Positions 1 through 7,325 of a stretch of DNA of 12,873 bases are shown here, piece by piece (positions within the stretch are counted from its first letter, which is position 1; every line of letters begins with the position of its first letter). The translations under genes were made by a program, and so were the position numbers. The DNA comes from Erysipelothrix rhusiopathiae (lineage in GTDB: Bacteria; Bacillota_I; Bacilli_A; Erysipelotrichales; Erysipelotrichaceae): the NCBI GenBank assembly GCA_902797585.1, contig CADBTK010000188.1, positions 1 through 12,873 of the forward strand, read 5' to 3'. The notes below the pieces were generated by a model. It was not told the DNA's origin, did not search any database, and saw nothing but the letters and a program-made list of their open reading frames with translations.

Positions 1-2
1 AA

Positions 3-143
3 TCAAGAAATGCACAATCGGGACAACAAATGGAAGCACCTAGTTATCAACAACCATCGATGCCAGTGCAAGATACTTCATTTGACGATACCTTTAGTGC
101 AGAAGATACGGTAAATATCGCTAGTGATGATTTACCATTCTAG
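3..143 (+). CDS. ssb: Single-stranded DNA-binding protein, C-terminal fragment
   Basis: Only the last 46 codons are present; the gene starts before the left edge. The reading frame gives a glutamine-, serine- and proline-rich linker that ends in an acidic tip, S-D-D-L-P-F, before a TAG stop. This disordered linker with a D-D-L-P-F tail is the hallmark of bacterial SSB; in the family the tail docks replication and repair partners such as PriA, RecG and the polymerase machinery. The OB-fold that binds ssDNA lies outside the window. It sits 13 bases before rpsR, matching the rpsF-ssb-rpsR operon of Bacillota. The identification rests on the tail and the context, and both agree. Confidence 0.93.
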   Translation, partial: SRNAQSGQQMEAPSYQQPSMPVQDTSFDDTFSAEDTVNIASDDLPF

Positions 144-149
144 AAAGGA
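144..149 (+). promoter_or_regulatory. Ribosome binding site of rpsR
   Basis: AAAGGA lies seven bases before the ATG at 157 and fixes that start. An upstream in-frame GTG at 124 would begin inside ssb and add 11 residues not found in S18 proteins. Confidence 0.8.
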
Positions 150-156
150 AAAAATT

Positions 157-387
157 ATGGCTTTTAGAAAACAACGCATGGGGCGTAAAAAAGTTTGTTA
201 CTTTACTAAGAACAAAATTAAATATATCGACTACAAAGACGTTGAATTATTGAAACGTTTTATCAATGCCAACGGAAAAATCATTCCTAGACGTGTGACT
301 GGAACTCGTGCTAAATACCAACGTATGTTAGCTACAGCAATCAAACGTGCGCGTCAAATGGCTTTATTACCTTACGTAGTAGACTAA
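157..387 (+). CDS. rpsR: 30S ribosomal protein S18
   Basis: This 76-residue basic protein has the full S18 core: an N-terminal [11 protein letters not shown] stretch, the [14 protein letters not shown] helix, the P-R-R-V-T-G-T motif near residues 44-50, and the [13 protein letters not shown] end. S18 binds S6 on the platform of the small ribosomal subunit. The length is normal for the family. The start at 157 is chosen because of the AAAGGA site before it and because M-A-F-R is the usual type of N-terminus. It is the last gene of the rpsF-ssb-rpsR unit and is followed within two bases by an intrinsic terminator. In related bacteria the unit is controlled through an S6:S18-binding leader upstream of rpsF, which would lie outside the window. 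Confidence 0.98.
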   Translation: MAFRKQRMGRKKVCYFTKNKIKYIDYKDVELLKRFINANGKIIPRRVTGTRAKYQRMLATAIKRARQMALLPYVVD

Positions 388-388
388 C

Positions 389-413
389 AAGATGCTGAAA
401 AGCATCTTTTTTT
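389..413 (+). terminator. Intrinsic terminator after rpsR
   Basis: A perfect 8-bp stem (AAGATGCT at 389-396 with AGCATCTT at 401-408) closes a GAAA tetraloop at 397-400, and a run of seven T begins at 407. This is a textbook Rho-independent terminator. It begins two bases after the rpsR stop. The next gene's ribosome binding site starts at 414, immediately after the T run, so there is no room for a promoter between them. The downstream genes must therefore depend on read-through or on a promoter inside rpsR or further upstream. Confidence 0.92.
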
Positions 414-425
414 AAAGGAGAAATT

Positions 426-932
426 ATGAAACATTGTATGGAATGTGGGACACAATTAATCACAAAAGAATTAGATGGAGAAGGGGTTATTCCATATTGT
501 CCTAGTTGTCAACAATTTCGATTTCCTATGTTTAATGTAGCGGTTAGTATGGTTGTATTAAATGAAAATCAAGATCAAGTTTTATTGATTGAACAATATG
601 GGAAAAAAGGGTATATCTTGGTGGCAGGATATGTTAATCAAGGGGAAGATGCAGAAGATGCAGTGAAAAGAGAAATTAAAGAAGAAGTAGGGTTGGATGT
701 AAGAGAAGTTATCTTTAATCGTTCACACTATTATCAACGTTCCAATACTTTAATGATGAACTTTACAGCTATCACAACTGGACAAGTTCAATCCAATGAA
801 GAAATTGATCATTATGCATGGTTTAGTATTGAAGATGCAAAGAAAAATATTCGTGATAAAAGCTTAGCTCAAGCATTTCTAAATGGATATTTTGATAAAG
901 AATATCACTTTGAGATTTGCGATAAAAAATAG
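426..932 (+). CDS. Zinc-ribbon Nudix hydrolase (NudC-like)
   Basis: A 168-residue protein with an N-terminal zinc ribbon (C4-x2-C7 and C25-x2-C28) followed by a Nudix domain. The Nudix box at residues 68-90 is a perfect match to G-x5-E-x7-R-E-U-x-E-E-x-G-U, with G68, E74, R82, E83, E86, E87 and G89; these glutamates bind the divalent metal that hydrolyses a nucleoside diphosphate linked to another group. The layout resembles a short NADH pyrophosphatase. However, the NudC signature S-Q-P-W-P-F-P-x-S after the box is replaced by S-H-Y-Y-Q-R-S-N-T-L-M at 100-110, so the substrate is uncertain; NADH, ADP-ribose or another nucleotide sugar are all possible. The start is fixed by AAAGGAG at 414-420, five bases upstream. 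It lies between rpsR and yybS, which are adjacent in B. subtilis, and directly after a terminator. Confidence 0.9.
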   Translation: MKHCMECGTQLITKELDGEGVIPYCPSCQQFRFPMFNVAVSMVVLNENQDQVLLIEQYGKKGYILVAGYVNQGEDAEDAVKREIKEEVGLDVREVIFNRSHYYQRSNTLMMNFTAITTGQVQSNEEIDHYAWFSIEDAKKNIRDKSLAQAFLNGYFDKEYHFEICDKK

Positions 933-963
933 AGTTTACTTTCACGATAATTAGAATAGAATA

Positions 964-1839
964 ATGGGTATGGAAACAAAACATATTACTCGTGGAGCAA
1001 TGGCTACAGCCTTATATGCCATATTGCTTCTATTAAACCAACAAACCGCATTAACAATTGAATTAAGCGCACCATGGTTGTTCGCTTTTCCAATTTTAAT
1101 TTATACCGCAATGCATGGAAGAAGTATTTCTGGTGTGGTTGCCATATCTATGGCATTAATGACTTTTTTGTTTGGGTCATTTACCACATGGTTTTATTCA
1201 TGGATGGCGATACTATCTGGTTTTATTTATGGATGGGGTCTTTACCATCAGTGGCCGCATATGCGTAATTTTCTTATCACCTTTATCATATCGGTAATCG
1301 GAAATGCCATGATTATTTATTTGTGGGCAGGACTATTTGGATATGATTTAGCTAGAGACTTTCAATGGTTAATTGAAAATGCACCGTGGATTCGTATGGA
1401 GACACTTGTGTTACTTTTTGTATTGATTTCTGGAATGTTACAAGCATTGCCAATTCATCTAGTAGCACTACGAGTTTGTATGAGTCTAAAGATTCCTATC
1501 GCAAGGCTTCATTCACCAGTAGAAATGTCCTCTCCACGATGGTTTGGATTTCTATCTTTGGCAATTGGAATCTTGTTTATTTTGAGTCAAAATATGTTAA
1601 ACTTAAATGAAGGGGTCCGAGTAGTTTTACAGGTATTATTTTTAGTAGATTTAATCTTGTTGGATTACTTCGGAGTGATTTATTTTTTATCACTATGTAT
1701 TTACAATAAACAACGGAAGCGAATTCCGTTTTCAATCATAGGGGCATGGATTCCACTCTTACAATGGATCTGGATTATTTCGGGTCTATTAGACTGTTTA
1801 TTACAGATTCGTAAGAATTATGTTTTTATGAGGGATTGA
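964..1839 (+). CDS. yybS: DUF2232 membrane protein (YybS family)
   Basis: A 291-residue, very hydrophobic protein with about eight or nine predicted membrane helices (roughly residues 12-32, 36-50, 54-71, 76-94, 103-123, 146-168, 193-209, 219-246 and 257-279). There is a charged cytoplasmic-type loop near 247-255 and a basic C-terminus. No catalytic motif is visible. Placement directly before gdpP, rplI and dnaB matches yybS of B. subtilis, whose molecular role is not established; a substrate-transport or S-component-like role has been suggested for such folds but the sequence here does not prove it. No good ribosome binding site precedes ATG 964 or the alternative ATG 970 two codons later, so the exact start is unsure. 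The stop overlaps the region from which gdpP is translated. The family call rests largely on context plus topology. Confidence 0.8.
   Translation: MGMETKHITRGAMATALYAILLLLNQQTALTIELSAPWLFAFPILIYTAMHGRSISGVVAISMALMTFLFGSFTTWFYSWMAILSGFIYGWGLYHQWPHMRNFLITFIISVIGNAMIIYLWAGLFGYDLARDFQWLIENAPWIRMETLVLLFVLISGMLQALPIHLVALRVCMSLKIPIARLHSPVEMSSPRWFGFLSLAIGILFILSQNMLNLNEGVRVVLQVLFLVDLILLDYFGVIYFLSLCIYNKQRKRIPFSIIGAWIPLLQWIWIISGLLDCLLQIRKNYVFMRD
1829..1835 (+). promoter_or_regulatory. Ribosome binding site of gdpP
   Basis: TGAGGGA, inside the last codons of yybS, places GAGGG seven bases before ATG 1842. A TTG at 1836 in the same frame lies only one base from GAGGG, too close to be the start. Confidence 0.65.
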
Positions 1840-1841
1840 TT

Positions 1842-3806
1842 ATGAAAGAATTTGAAAAGTGGCAGTTATACTTTTTAATGGCACTTTTAGTTGACACAGG
1901 AATTGTCATTTATGAAATAACACAAAAACAATTGGTGATTGCAGCAGGTGCTTTTTTATGTGCGCTTGTTTTTAGTATCGCCTTTTTTGGTTTGTGGTAT
2001 TCCTTTCGAAAACAAGGGGTTAAAGTGGACGCGGATGTTTCTCGTGTTCTAGGGAAAGATGCTAAAGATGCTCTAGATTTTGGTAATATCGGAATGTTGA
2101 CTTATGACGATGAGTATATTGTGACTTGGACGTCTTCTTTCTTTAAAGATCGTGGATTGGATTTGAAGCAAAAGAAAGTAACTTCTTGGGCAAGTGAAGT
2201 TCGTAAATTGATGGAAGGTCAAGTAGATATGGTCATTGCCCATGATCAAGAATCGACATATGAAATTACTCGTAAAAAAGATTCCAACTTGTTGTATGTA
2301 AAGGATATTACTTCTTTTGAAAACTTAGCAAAACGTTATGATGATAATGGTGTCGTAGTAGGATTGATGCAACTAGATAACTATATGGAATACCAAAGTT
2401 ACGAAAATGAAGAAATCATGGCTGCGATTAATACCAAATTACGTGTTCCTTTAATTTCTTGGGCAAAGAAAAATGGAATGTTGATTCGTCGTTTACGAGA
2501 AGATCGTTTCTTTGTAGTGACTAATAAAAAAGTTTTTGAACAAGTGAAAGAGGAAAACTTTAAGATCTTACAAGAAATCAAAGATGAAGCTAAGAGTATG
2601 GATGTTTCTATCTCATTAAGTATGGCTTTTGCGTATGGGACCAACGATTTTAATTTATTAGATAATATGGTTAGTGAATTAATTGAGTTAGCTCAAAGTC
2701 GTGGAGGAGATCAAGTAGCTTTTAGAGATGCCAATGGTAGTGTGCAATACATTGGTGGAAATAGCGAAAGCGGTTCAGCTCGTTCGAAAGTGCGTGTACA
2801 TACTATGGCTCAAACCATTCAAGGAGCTATTTATGATAGTAAACAAATCTTTATTGCAGGTCATATAGATACAGATTTTGATTGCATGGGAGCTGCATTA
2901 GGAATGTCTGCTTGGATAAAAGCATTGAAAAAACCTGTTTATATTATTTTGAAAGATATTCCAAAAGATGCCCAACTTGAATCTTTGATGGAAAAATATG
3001 CATCAACGATTTATGATCGTCATAGTTTTGTTTCTGTTGAAGAAGCAATGGAAATGATGAATCGAGAACAAGATTTATTAGTAATGGTTGATCATGGACT
3101 ACCAACGATTTCAAGTGCGAAAGATTTTGTCGATGAAGCGAAAAAGATTATTGTGATTGATCACCATCGTCGTGGACAAGAATATGTTAAACATCCAATG
3201 TTGTCTTATGTCGAAAGTAGTGCCAGTTCAACGTGTGAATTAATAGCTGAAATGTTACATACAATTCCTAACCATGTACCTATTTATGAAGCGGAAGCAA
3301 CCATTATGTATTTAGGAATATTGGTGGATACCAACCGTTTTAAAATGCATACAGATGCTCGAACATTTGAAGCAACAGCTTTATTACGTTCATGGGGAGC
3401 GAATCCAAATGTAGCAGAAAAAGCTTTATGTATTGATTATGAAGATTTTGCGATTCGTAATCGTTTAATCCAAGAGGCTCAACCATTTGGTAATCAATTT
3501 ATGGTGGCGTGTTTGGATGAAGCAGTAGACAAAACAACTTTGGCAACCGTTGCGCAAAACTTATTGTTAATTAAAGGATGCCAAGCTAGTTTTGTGATTA
3601 GTCGTTTAAAAGGGAGAAATCATTGGAGTGCTTTATCGGCACGAAGTGATGGATCTTATAATGTGCAAAAAATTGTAGAACAACTACATGGAGGTGGGCA
3701 CTTCAGTGCAGCAGCTGTAGAACGCAATGATTTAGACCCAACTCAATTGAAACAACAATTATTAAAATTATTAAAGGAGGAGCCAAATGAAAGTCATCTT
3801 GCTTGA
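1842..3806 (+). CDS. gdpP: Cyclic-di-AMP phosphodiesterase GdpP
   Basis: A 654-residue membrane-anchored enzyme that hydrolyses c-di-AMP to pApA, thereby tuning potassium and osmotic balance and cell-wall homeostasis. Order of domains: two membrane helices (about 8-26 and 31-54), a PAS-like sensor (about 75-150), a degenerate GGDEF domain (about 165-300) and DHH plus DHHA1 catalytic domains (about 330-645). The GGDEF loop reads R-L-R-E-D-R-F near 217-223, so it is not a diguanylate cyclase. Metal ligands are visible: H341, D345 and D347 in the first motif, D417 in the second, D440-H441-H442 as the DHH triad, and D496 in V-D-T-N-R-F. G617-G-G-H620 marks DHHA1. The second motif reads V-D-H-G-L-P rather than the more usual V-D-T-H/D-x-P. 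The length matches the family. It overlaps rplI by 20 bases. Confidence 0.97.
   Translation: MKEFEKWQLYFLMALLVDTGIVIYEITQKQLVIAAGAFLCALVFSIAFFGLWYSFRKQGVKVDADVSRVLGKDAKDALDFGNIGMLTYDDEYIVTWTSSFFKDRGLDLKQKKVTSWASEVRKLMEGQVDMVIAHDQESTYEITRKKDSNLLYVKDITSFENLAKRYDDNGVVVGLMQLDNYMEYQSYENEEIMAAINTKLRVPLISWAKKNGMLIRRLREDRFFVVTNKKVFEQVKEENFKILQEIKDEAKSMDVSISLSMAFAYGTNDFNLLDNMVSELIELAQSRGGDQVAFRDANGSVQYIGGNSESGSARSKVRVHTMAQTIQGAIYDSKQIFIAGHIDTDFDCMGAALGMSAWIKALKKPVYIILKDIPKDAQLESLMEKYASTIYDRHSFVSVEEAMEMMNREQDLLVMVDHGLPTISSAKDFVDEAKKIIVIDHHRRGQEYVKHPMLSYVESSASSTCELIAEMLHTIPNHVPIYEAEATIMYLGILVDTNRFKMHTDARTFEATALLRSWGANPNVAEKALCIDYEDFAIRNRLIQEAQPFGNQFMVACLDEAVDKTTLATVAQNLLLIKGCQASFVISRLKGRNHWSALSARSDGSYNVQKIVEQLHGGGHFSAAAVERNDLDPTQLKQQLLKLLKEEPNESHLA
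3773..3780 (+). promoter_or_regulatory. Ribosome binding site of rplI inside gdpP
   Basis: AAAGGAGG, six bases before ATG 3787, is a full-strength site. It is embedded in the final codons of gdpP, where it encodes part of a K-E-E stretch. Confidence 0.85.
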
Positions 3807-4233
3807 GGATGTTAAAAAAGTAGGGAAAAAAGACGAAGTCAAAGACGTTAGTGATGGGTATGCTCGTAACTATTTAATGAAAAACAATTTGGCAATTCCC
3901 TATACAGAAGGAAGTAAAAAAGTATTGAATTCCCAATTAGCACAACGCCAAAAAGAAGAAGATGCTAAAAAAGCAGAAGCTGAAAAAGTGAAAGAACAAT
4001 TGGCTAAAACACCAATTGAATTCCATTTAAAAACAGGAAAAGAAGGACAAGCCTTCGGATCTGTTTCTTCCAAAAATATAGTGCAAGCGTTAAACCAAAA
4101 AGGAATTGCTGTGAACAAACAAAAGATTCGTTTAGAACAACCAATTACCTCACTTGGTACTACGCGTGTAAAAGTGGACTTATATAAAAATCAAGTCATT
4201 GGAGAAATCGTTGTGAGAGTGAGGGAAAAGTAA
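3787..4233 (+). CDS. rplI: 50S ribosomal protein L9
   Basis: A 148-residue protein, the normal length for L9. The N-terminal rRNA-binding domain begins M-K-V-I-L-L-E-D-V and carries the L9 signature with G24-Y-A-R-N-Y-L30. A long lysine/glutamate/alanine-rich helix (about 43-75) links it to the C-terminal domain, where G-x-L-F-G-S-V-type sequence appears as Q-A-F-G-S-V at 88-93. L9 binds near the base of the L1 stalk and helps keep the reading frame. The gene overlaps the end of gdpP by 20 bases in a different frame and is followed after three bases by dnaB, the same order as in B. subtilis, so gdpP, rplI and dnaB are probably co-transcribed and the first two translationally coupled. Confidence 0.98.
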   Translation: MKVILLEDVKKVGKKDEVKDVSDGYARNYLMKNNLAIPYTEGSKKVLNSQLAQRQKEEDAKKAEAEKVKEQLAKTPIEFHLKTGKEGQAFGSVSSKNIVQALNQKGIAVNKQKIRLEQPITSLGTTRVKVDLYKNQVIGEIVVRVREK

Positions 4234-4236
4234 TTT

Positions 4237-5577
4237 ATGAATACAAATACCAATTTACCTCAATCATCCGATTTAGAACGTGATTTACTAGGTTCGATTA
4301 TGGTTTTTGACGAGGCGATGGGATTATGTAAAGAGGCGGATTTACAACCTGGCCAATTCTACTTACAAAATCATGAAGTCTTGTTTGAAGCTATGACCGT
4401 TATCGACAAACGTGAAGAACCTATGGAAATAGGATATATAATCAATTATTTGCGTAGTGTAAATAAATTGCCACTAGCTGGTGGTGAAGAGTATATCGCA
4501 ACACTTATCAATGGAGCTATTAGTATCCAAAATGTTCCAGGATATATAAGAGAAATACAAAACACGGCACAAAAAAGAGAAATATATAAGGCCATGGATC
4601 AAATTCGTGATTTATCGGATCTAGACCAAGACGAATACTTGGATACTGTTGAATCATTGATTAATAATGTAACGAGAAATCGTCAAGGTTCAGAATTCCA
4701 AAGTAGTAAGGATGTTGCTAACCGTGTTTTGGATGAAATTAAGGAACTTCGTTCAAAACCAAATGGAGTAACAGGAATTAGTACAGAATTAAAAGATTTA
4801 GATAGAATGACCAATGGGTTTCATCCAGGCGATTTAATCATTCTAGCAGCACGTCCAGCGATGGGAAAAAGTGCTTTGGCATTAAACTTTGTGAATATGG
4901 TGGCTAAAAACAACCCTGGGAATGTGGCAATGTTTTCTCTGGAAATGCCTAGTGAGCAATTGATGAAACGTCTGTTGAGTTGTGAAAGTCATGTGGATGG
5001 GGGAAAAGTGAATAAAGGAAACACTTTAACGCCAAAAGATATAGATAATTTACACAAAGCAGCCACTAAATTAGGACAACGAAATATATTTATTGATGAT
5101 ACATCGAGTTTGACTCCCAATGCGATATTTTCTAAGTGTAAAAAATTAATGAGTACACATGGGGACTTATCCTTGGTAGTCATTGATTATCTACAATTGA
5201 TCACAGTAGCTAACCCAGCTTTGGCTGCCAATCGACAACAAGCCGTATCGGAAATTTCACGTGGTTTGAAGATTATGGCCAAGGAATTAAACTGTCCGGT
5301 TATTGCCTTATCACAGTTATCACGTCGTATTGAAGAACGTTCTGATCACGAACCACAATTGTCCGACTTACGTGAGTCTGGTTCAATTGAACAGGATGCC
5401 GATATCGTTATGTTTGTTAACCGTAAAGATTATTACGATCGTGAAGCGGATCAGAATCCAGTGCAAGTTGTTGACTTAATTCTTGCCAAACACCGTAATG
5501 GAGAAACAGGAACGGTTAATTTGGTATTTGAAAAGAATATATCTCGATTTAGCACTATCGCAAAAGAGGGTTTATAA
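4237..5577 (+). CDS. dnaB: Replicative DNA helicase DnaB
   Basis: A 446-residue hexameric 5'-3' helicase that unwinds DNA at the replication fork (called DnaC in B. subtilis). The N-terminal domain (about 10-110) binds primase; a linker leads to the RecA-like ATPase (about 175-446). Walker A is A204-A-R-P-A-M-G-K211-S212. Walker B is L-V-V-I-D317-Y-L-Q. A-L-S-Q-L-S-R at 357-363 and L-R-E-S-G-S-I-E-Q-D-A-D at 378-389 are the other DnaB motifs. The K418-H-R420 segment corresponds to the region with the arginine finger. GAGGG at 4221-4225, inside the end of rplI, precedes the ATG by 11 bases. No intein or truncation is seen. Confidence 0.98.
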   Translation: MNTNTNLPQSSDLERDLLGSIMVFDEAMGLCKEADLQPGQFYLQNHEVLFEAMTVIDKREEPMEIGYIINYLRSVNKLPLAGGEEYIATLINGAISIQNVPGYIREIQNTAQKREIYKAMDQIRDLSDLDQDEYLDTVESLINNVTRNRQGSEFQSSKDVANRVLDEIKELRSKPNGVTGISTELKDLDRMTNGFHPGDLIILAARPAMGKSALALNFVNMVAKNNPGNVAMFSLEMPSEQLMKRLLSCESHVDGGKVNKGNTLTPKDIDNLHKAATKLGQRNIFIDDTSSLTPNAIFSKCKKLMSTHGDLSLVVIDYLQLITVANPALAANRQQAVSEISRGLKIMAKELNCPVIALSQLSRRIEERSDHEPQLSDLRESGSIEQDADIVMFVNRKDYYDREADQNPVQVVDLILAKHRNGETGTVNLVFEKNISRFSTIAKEGL

Positions 5578-5580
5578 TCC

Positions 5581-6342
5581 ATGCGGATGGATTTATTATG
5601 TAGCGGATCGAAAGGAAATAGTTGCCTGATTCGAGACCGTGATACCACCTTATTAATCGATTGTGGTTCAACAAAAAAGTATTTGATGGGATCGATTGAA
5701 CGAGCAGGTGTCCAATTGGAAGATCTTGATGGTCTTCTTGTGACACATACACATACAGATCATGTCTCACAAATTAAACACTTTAAAAATAAACCGATAT
5801 ATTCTTATTGTGATATTAAAGATATCAATGATCATCGTCGAGTAAAACCAGCGGAAACATTTACTATTGGATCTTTACAGATTAGTGTCATTGGTTTATC
5901 CCATGATTCTCCCGATACTGTAGGGTATGTTATTCAATCACAAGAAGAAAAACTAGTGTATATTACAGATACAGGGTTTATACCTAATCGATTTAAATCC
6001 GAATTAGAAAATGCGGATTATTATATATTTGAAAGTAACCATGATATTCAACAATTATTAAAAACATCTAGACCGATGTTTGTTAAACAACGAATATTAG
6101 GAGATAGCGGGCATTTATGTAATGAAGATAGTGCACATAACTTATCGCAGATCGTAAATACCCAAACAAAAGAGATCGTTCTAGCTCATTTGTCAGAAGA
6201 AGCCAATCATCCAGAGTTGGCACTGGAAGTAATGGAAGATACCTTCCGTAAACAATCTTTGCCACTTTCTGGAATACGTGTTCGAGCAGCCAGTCAGTTT
6301 GAACCATTGGTACTAGGACAATTGGACTTAAATGATAAATAA
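5581..6342 (+). CDS. walJ: Metallo-beta-lactamase-fold nuclease WalJ/YycJ
   Basis: A 253-residue MBL-fold protein. Metal ligands are H56-x-H58-x-D60-H61, H108 in L-S-H-D, D130 in Y-I-T-D-T-G, and H203 in L-A-H-L-S-E-E-A-N-H-P-E. E-S-N-H-D at 151-155 and G-D-S-G-H-L-C-N at 174-181 are characteristic of the YycJ/WalJ branch. Members are linked to coordination of replication with cell division and to exonuclease activity in DNA repair; the exact role here is inferred. Start: GAGGG at 5566-5570, at the end of dnaB, is ten bases from ATG 5581 and sixteen from the alternative ATG 5587, so the first is preferred. In B. subtilis this gene closes the walRKHIJ operon; here it directly follows dnaB (three bases) with no walRK between, which suggests it is expressed with the replication genes. 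Confidence 0.92.
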   Translation: MRMDLLCSGSKGNSCLIRDRDTTLLIDCGSTKKYLMGSIERAGVQLEDLDGLLVTHTHTDHVSQIKHFKNKPIYSYCDIKDINDHRRVKPAETFTIGSLQISVIGLSHDSPDTVGYVIQSQEEKLVYITDTGFIPNRFKSELENADYYIFESNHDIQQLLKTSRPMFVKQRILGDSGHLCNEDSAHNLSQIVNTQTKEIVLAHLSEEANHPELALEVMEDTFRKQSLPLSGIRVRAASQFEPLVLGQLDLNDK

Positions 6343-6356
6343 AGGAGAAATAGATT

Positions 6357-6977
6357 ATGTTAACAGTATTTGATCACCCTTTGATCCGTCACAAATTAAC
6401 AATTATGCGTGACAAAAACACAGGAACAAAAGACTTCCGTCAAAACTTGGATGAAATTGGTGGGTTGATGGTATACGAAGTCACTCGTAACTTACCATTA
6501 AACGATATCAACATTGAAACACCAGTGGCTCCATATGTGGGGAAAGAATTAGCAAAAAAAGTTGTGGTTGTTCCTATTTTACGTGCAGGACTCGGTATGG
6601 TAACTGGAATTTTGGATTTGATTCCTACTGCCCAGGTTGCTCACATTGGAATGTATCGTGATGAAGAAACGTTACAACCAAAAGTTTATTTTGAAAAATA
6701 TCCAAACAACTTCCATGAAGCTTGTGTATTAATTGTTGACCCTATGTTGGCAACAGGTGGATCTGCGGTAGCAGCTATCGATATGGCGAAAAATCAAGGA
6801 GCCACAAATATTAAATTGGTTTGTCTAGTAGGAGCTCCTGAAGGAGTGAAAGCGGTAGAAAAAGCACATCCAGATGTAGATATCTTCTTAGCGGATCTAG
6901 ATGAAAAATTAAACGAAAATGGATATATTGTACCAGGTCTTGGAGATGCTGGTGACCGTATTTTCGGAACAAAATAA
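6357..6977 (+). CDS. upp: Uracil phosphoribosyltransferase
   Basis: A 206-residue cytoplasmic enzyme that makes UMP and pyrophosphate from uracil and PRPP, the key step of uracil salvage. Visible motifs: V-V-P-I-L-R76-A-G78 of the type I PRTase fold, M-Y-R-D-E-E at 99-104, the PRPP loop V-D128-P-M-L-A-T-G-G-S136, and the uracil-binding C-terminal G194-L-G-D-A-G-D-R201-I-F-G-T. Length is standard. AAAGGAGAAA at 6341-6350 provides a good ribosome binding site. The stop codon shares one base with the atpI start (TAATG), matching the common Bacillota arrangement of upp directly ahead of the atp operon. Only 14 bases separate it from walJ and no clear promoter or terminator is seen there. Confidence 0.98.
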   Translation: MLTVFDHPLIRHKLTIMRDKNTGTKDFRQNLDEIGGLMVYEVTRNLPLNDINIETPVAPYVGKELAKKVVVVPILRAGLGMVTGILDLIPTAQVAHIGMYRDEETLQPKVYFEKYPNNFHEACVLIVDPMLATGGSAVAAIDMAKNQGATNIKLVCLVGAPEGVKAVEKAHPDVDIFLADLDEKLNENGYIVPGLGDAGDRIFGTK

Positions 6978-7325
6978 TGAAACAAATGCATGCTTCCATA
7001 CTAAAATTAACGCTTATTCTAGGAGGATTATTCTCTCTAGCATTTACATTCATTGATGGGATAAGGGGATTAATTGGTGTATGGATTGGGATGATGATGG
7101 GCTGGCTAGGATATTTGATGATTGTTCGTTTAGCCTATTCATTATCTTCACAAGCAGATTTGAAAACCAAAGGAATGACAAGCTATGCGATGCGCTTCTT
7201 AGTCTATGCACTAGTATTCATCGTAGGCTTGTGGACAGGATTTTCTGTCTGGAGTATTTTGGCAGGATTCCTGGCTCATAAATGTGCGTTATTATTATAC
7301 GCATGGTTAGAAAGGAGGAATGAGA

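Noticed and set aside
124-156. Longer S18 start at GTG 124
   Set aside because: It would lie within ssb codons and adds residues not found in S18, while AAAGGA is correctly spaced for ATG 157.
929-957. TAGAAT at 952-957 as a possible -10 box for a yybS promoter
   Set aside because: The hexamer 17 bases upstream (ATAGAG) does not resemble TTGACA, and such AT-rich hexamers are common by chance here.
5740-5762. Short ACACAT tandem repetition
   Set aside because: It simply encodes the conserved H-x-H-x-D-H metal motif of WalJ and extends only about two and a half units.
6307-6340. TTGGTA and TTGGAC with AT-rich downstream sequence as a promoter for upp-atp
   Set aside because: No -10-like hexamer lies at 16-18 bases from either; spacings come out at 15, 21 or more.
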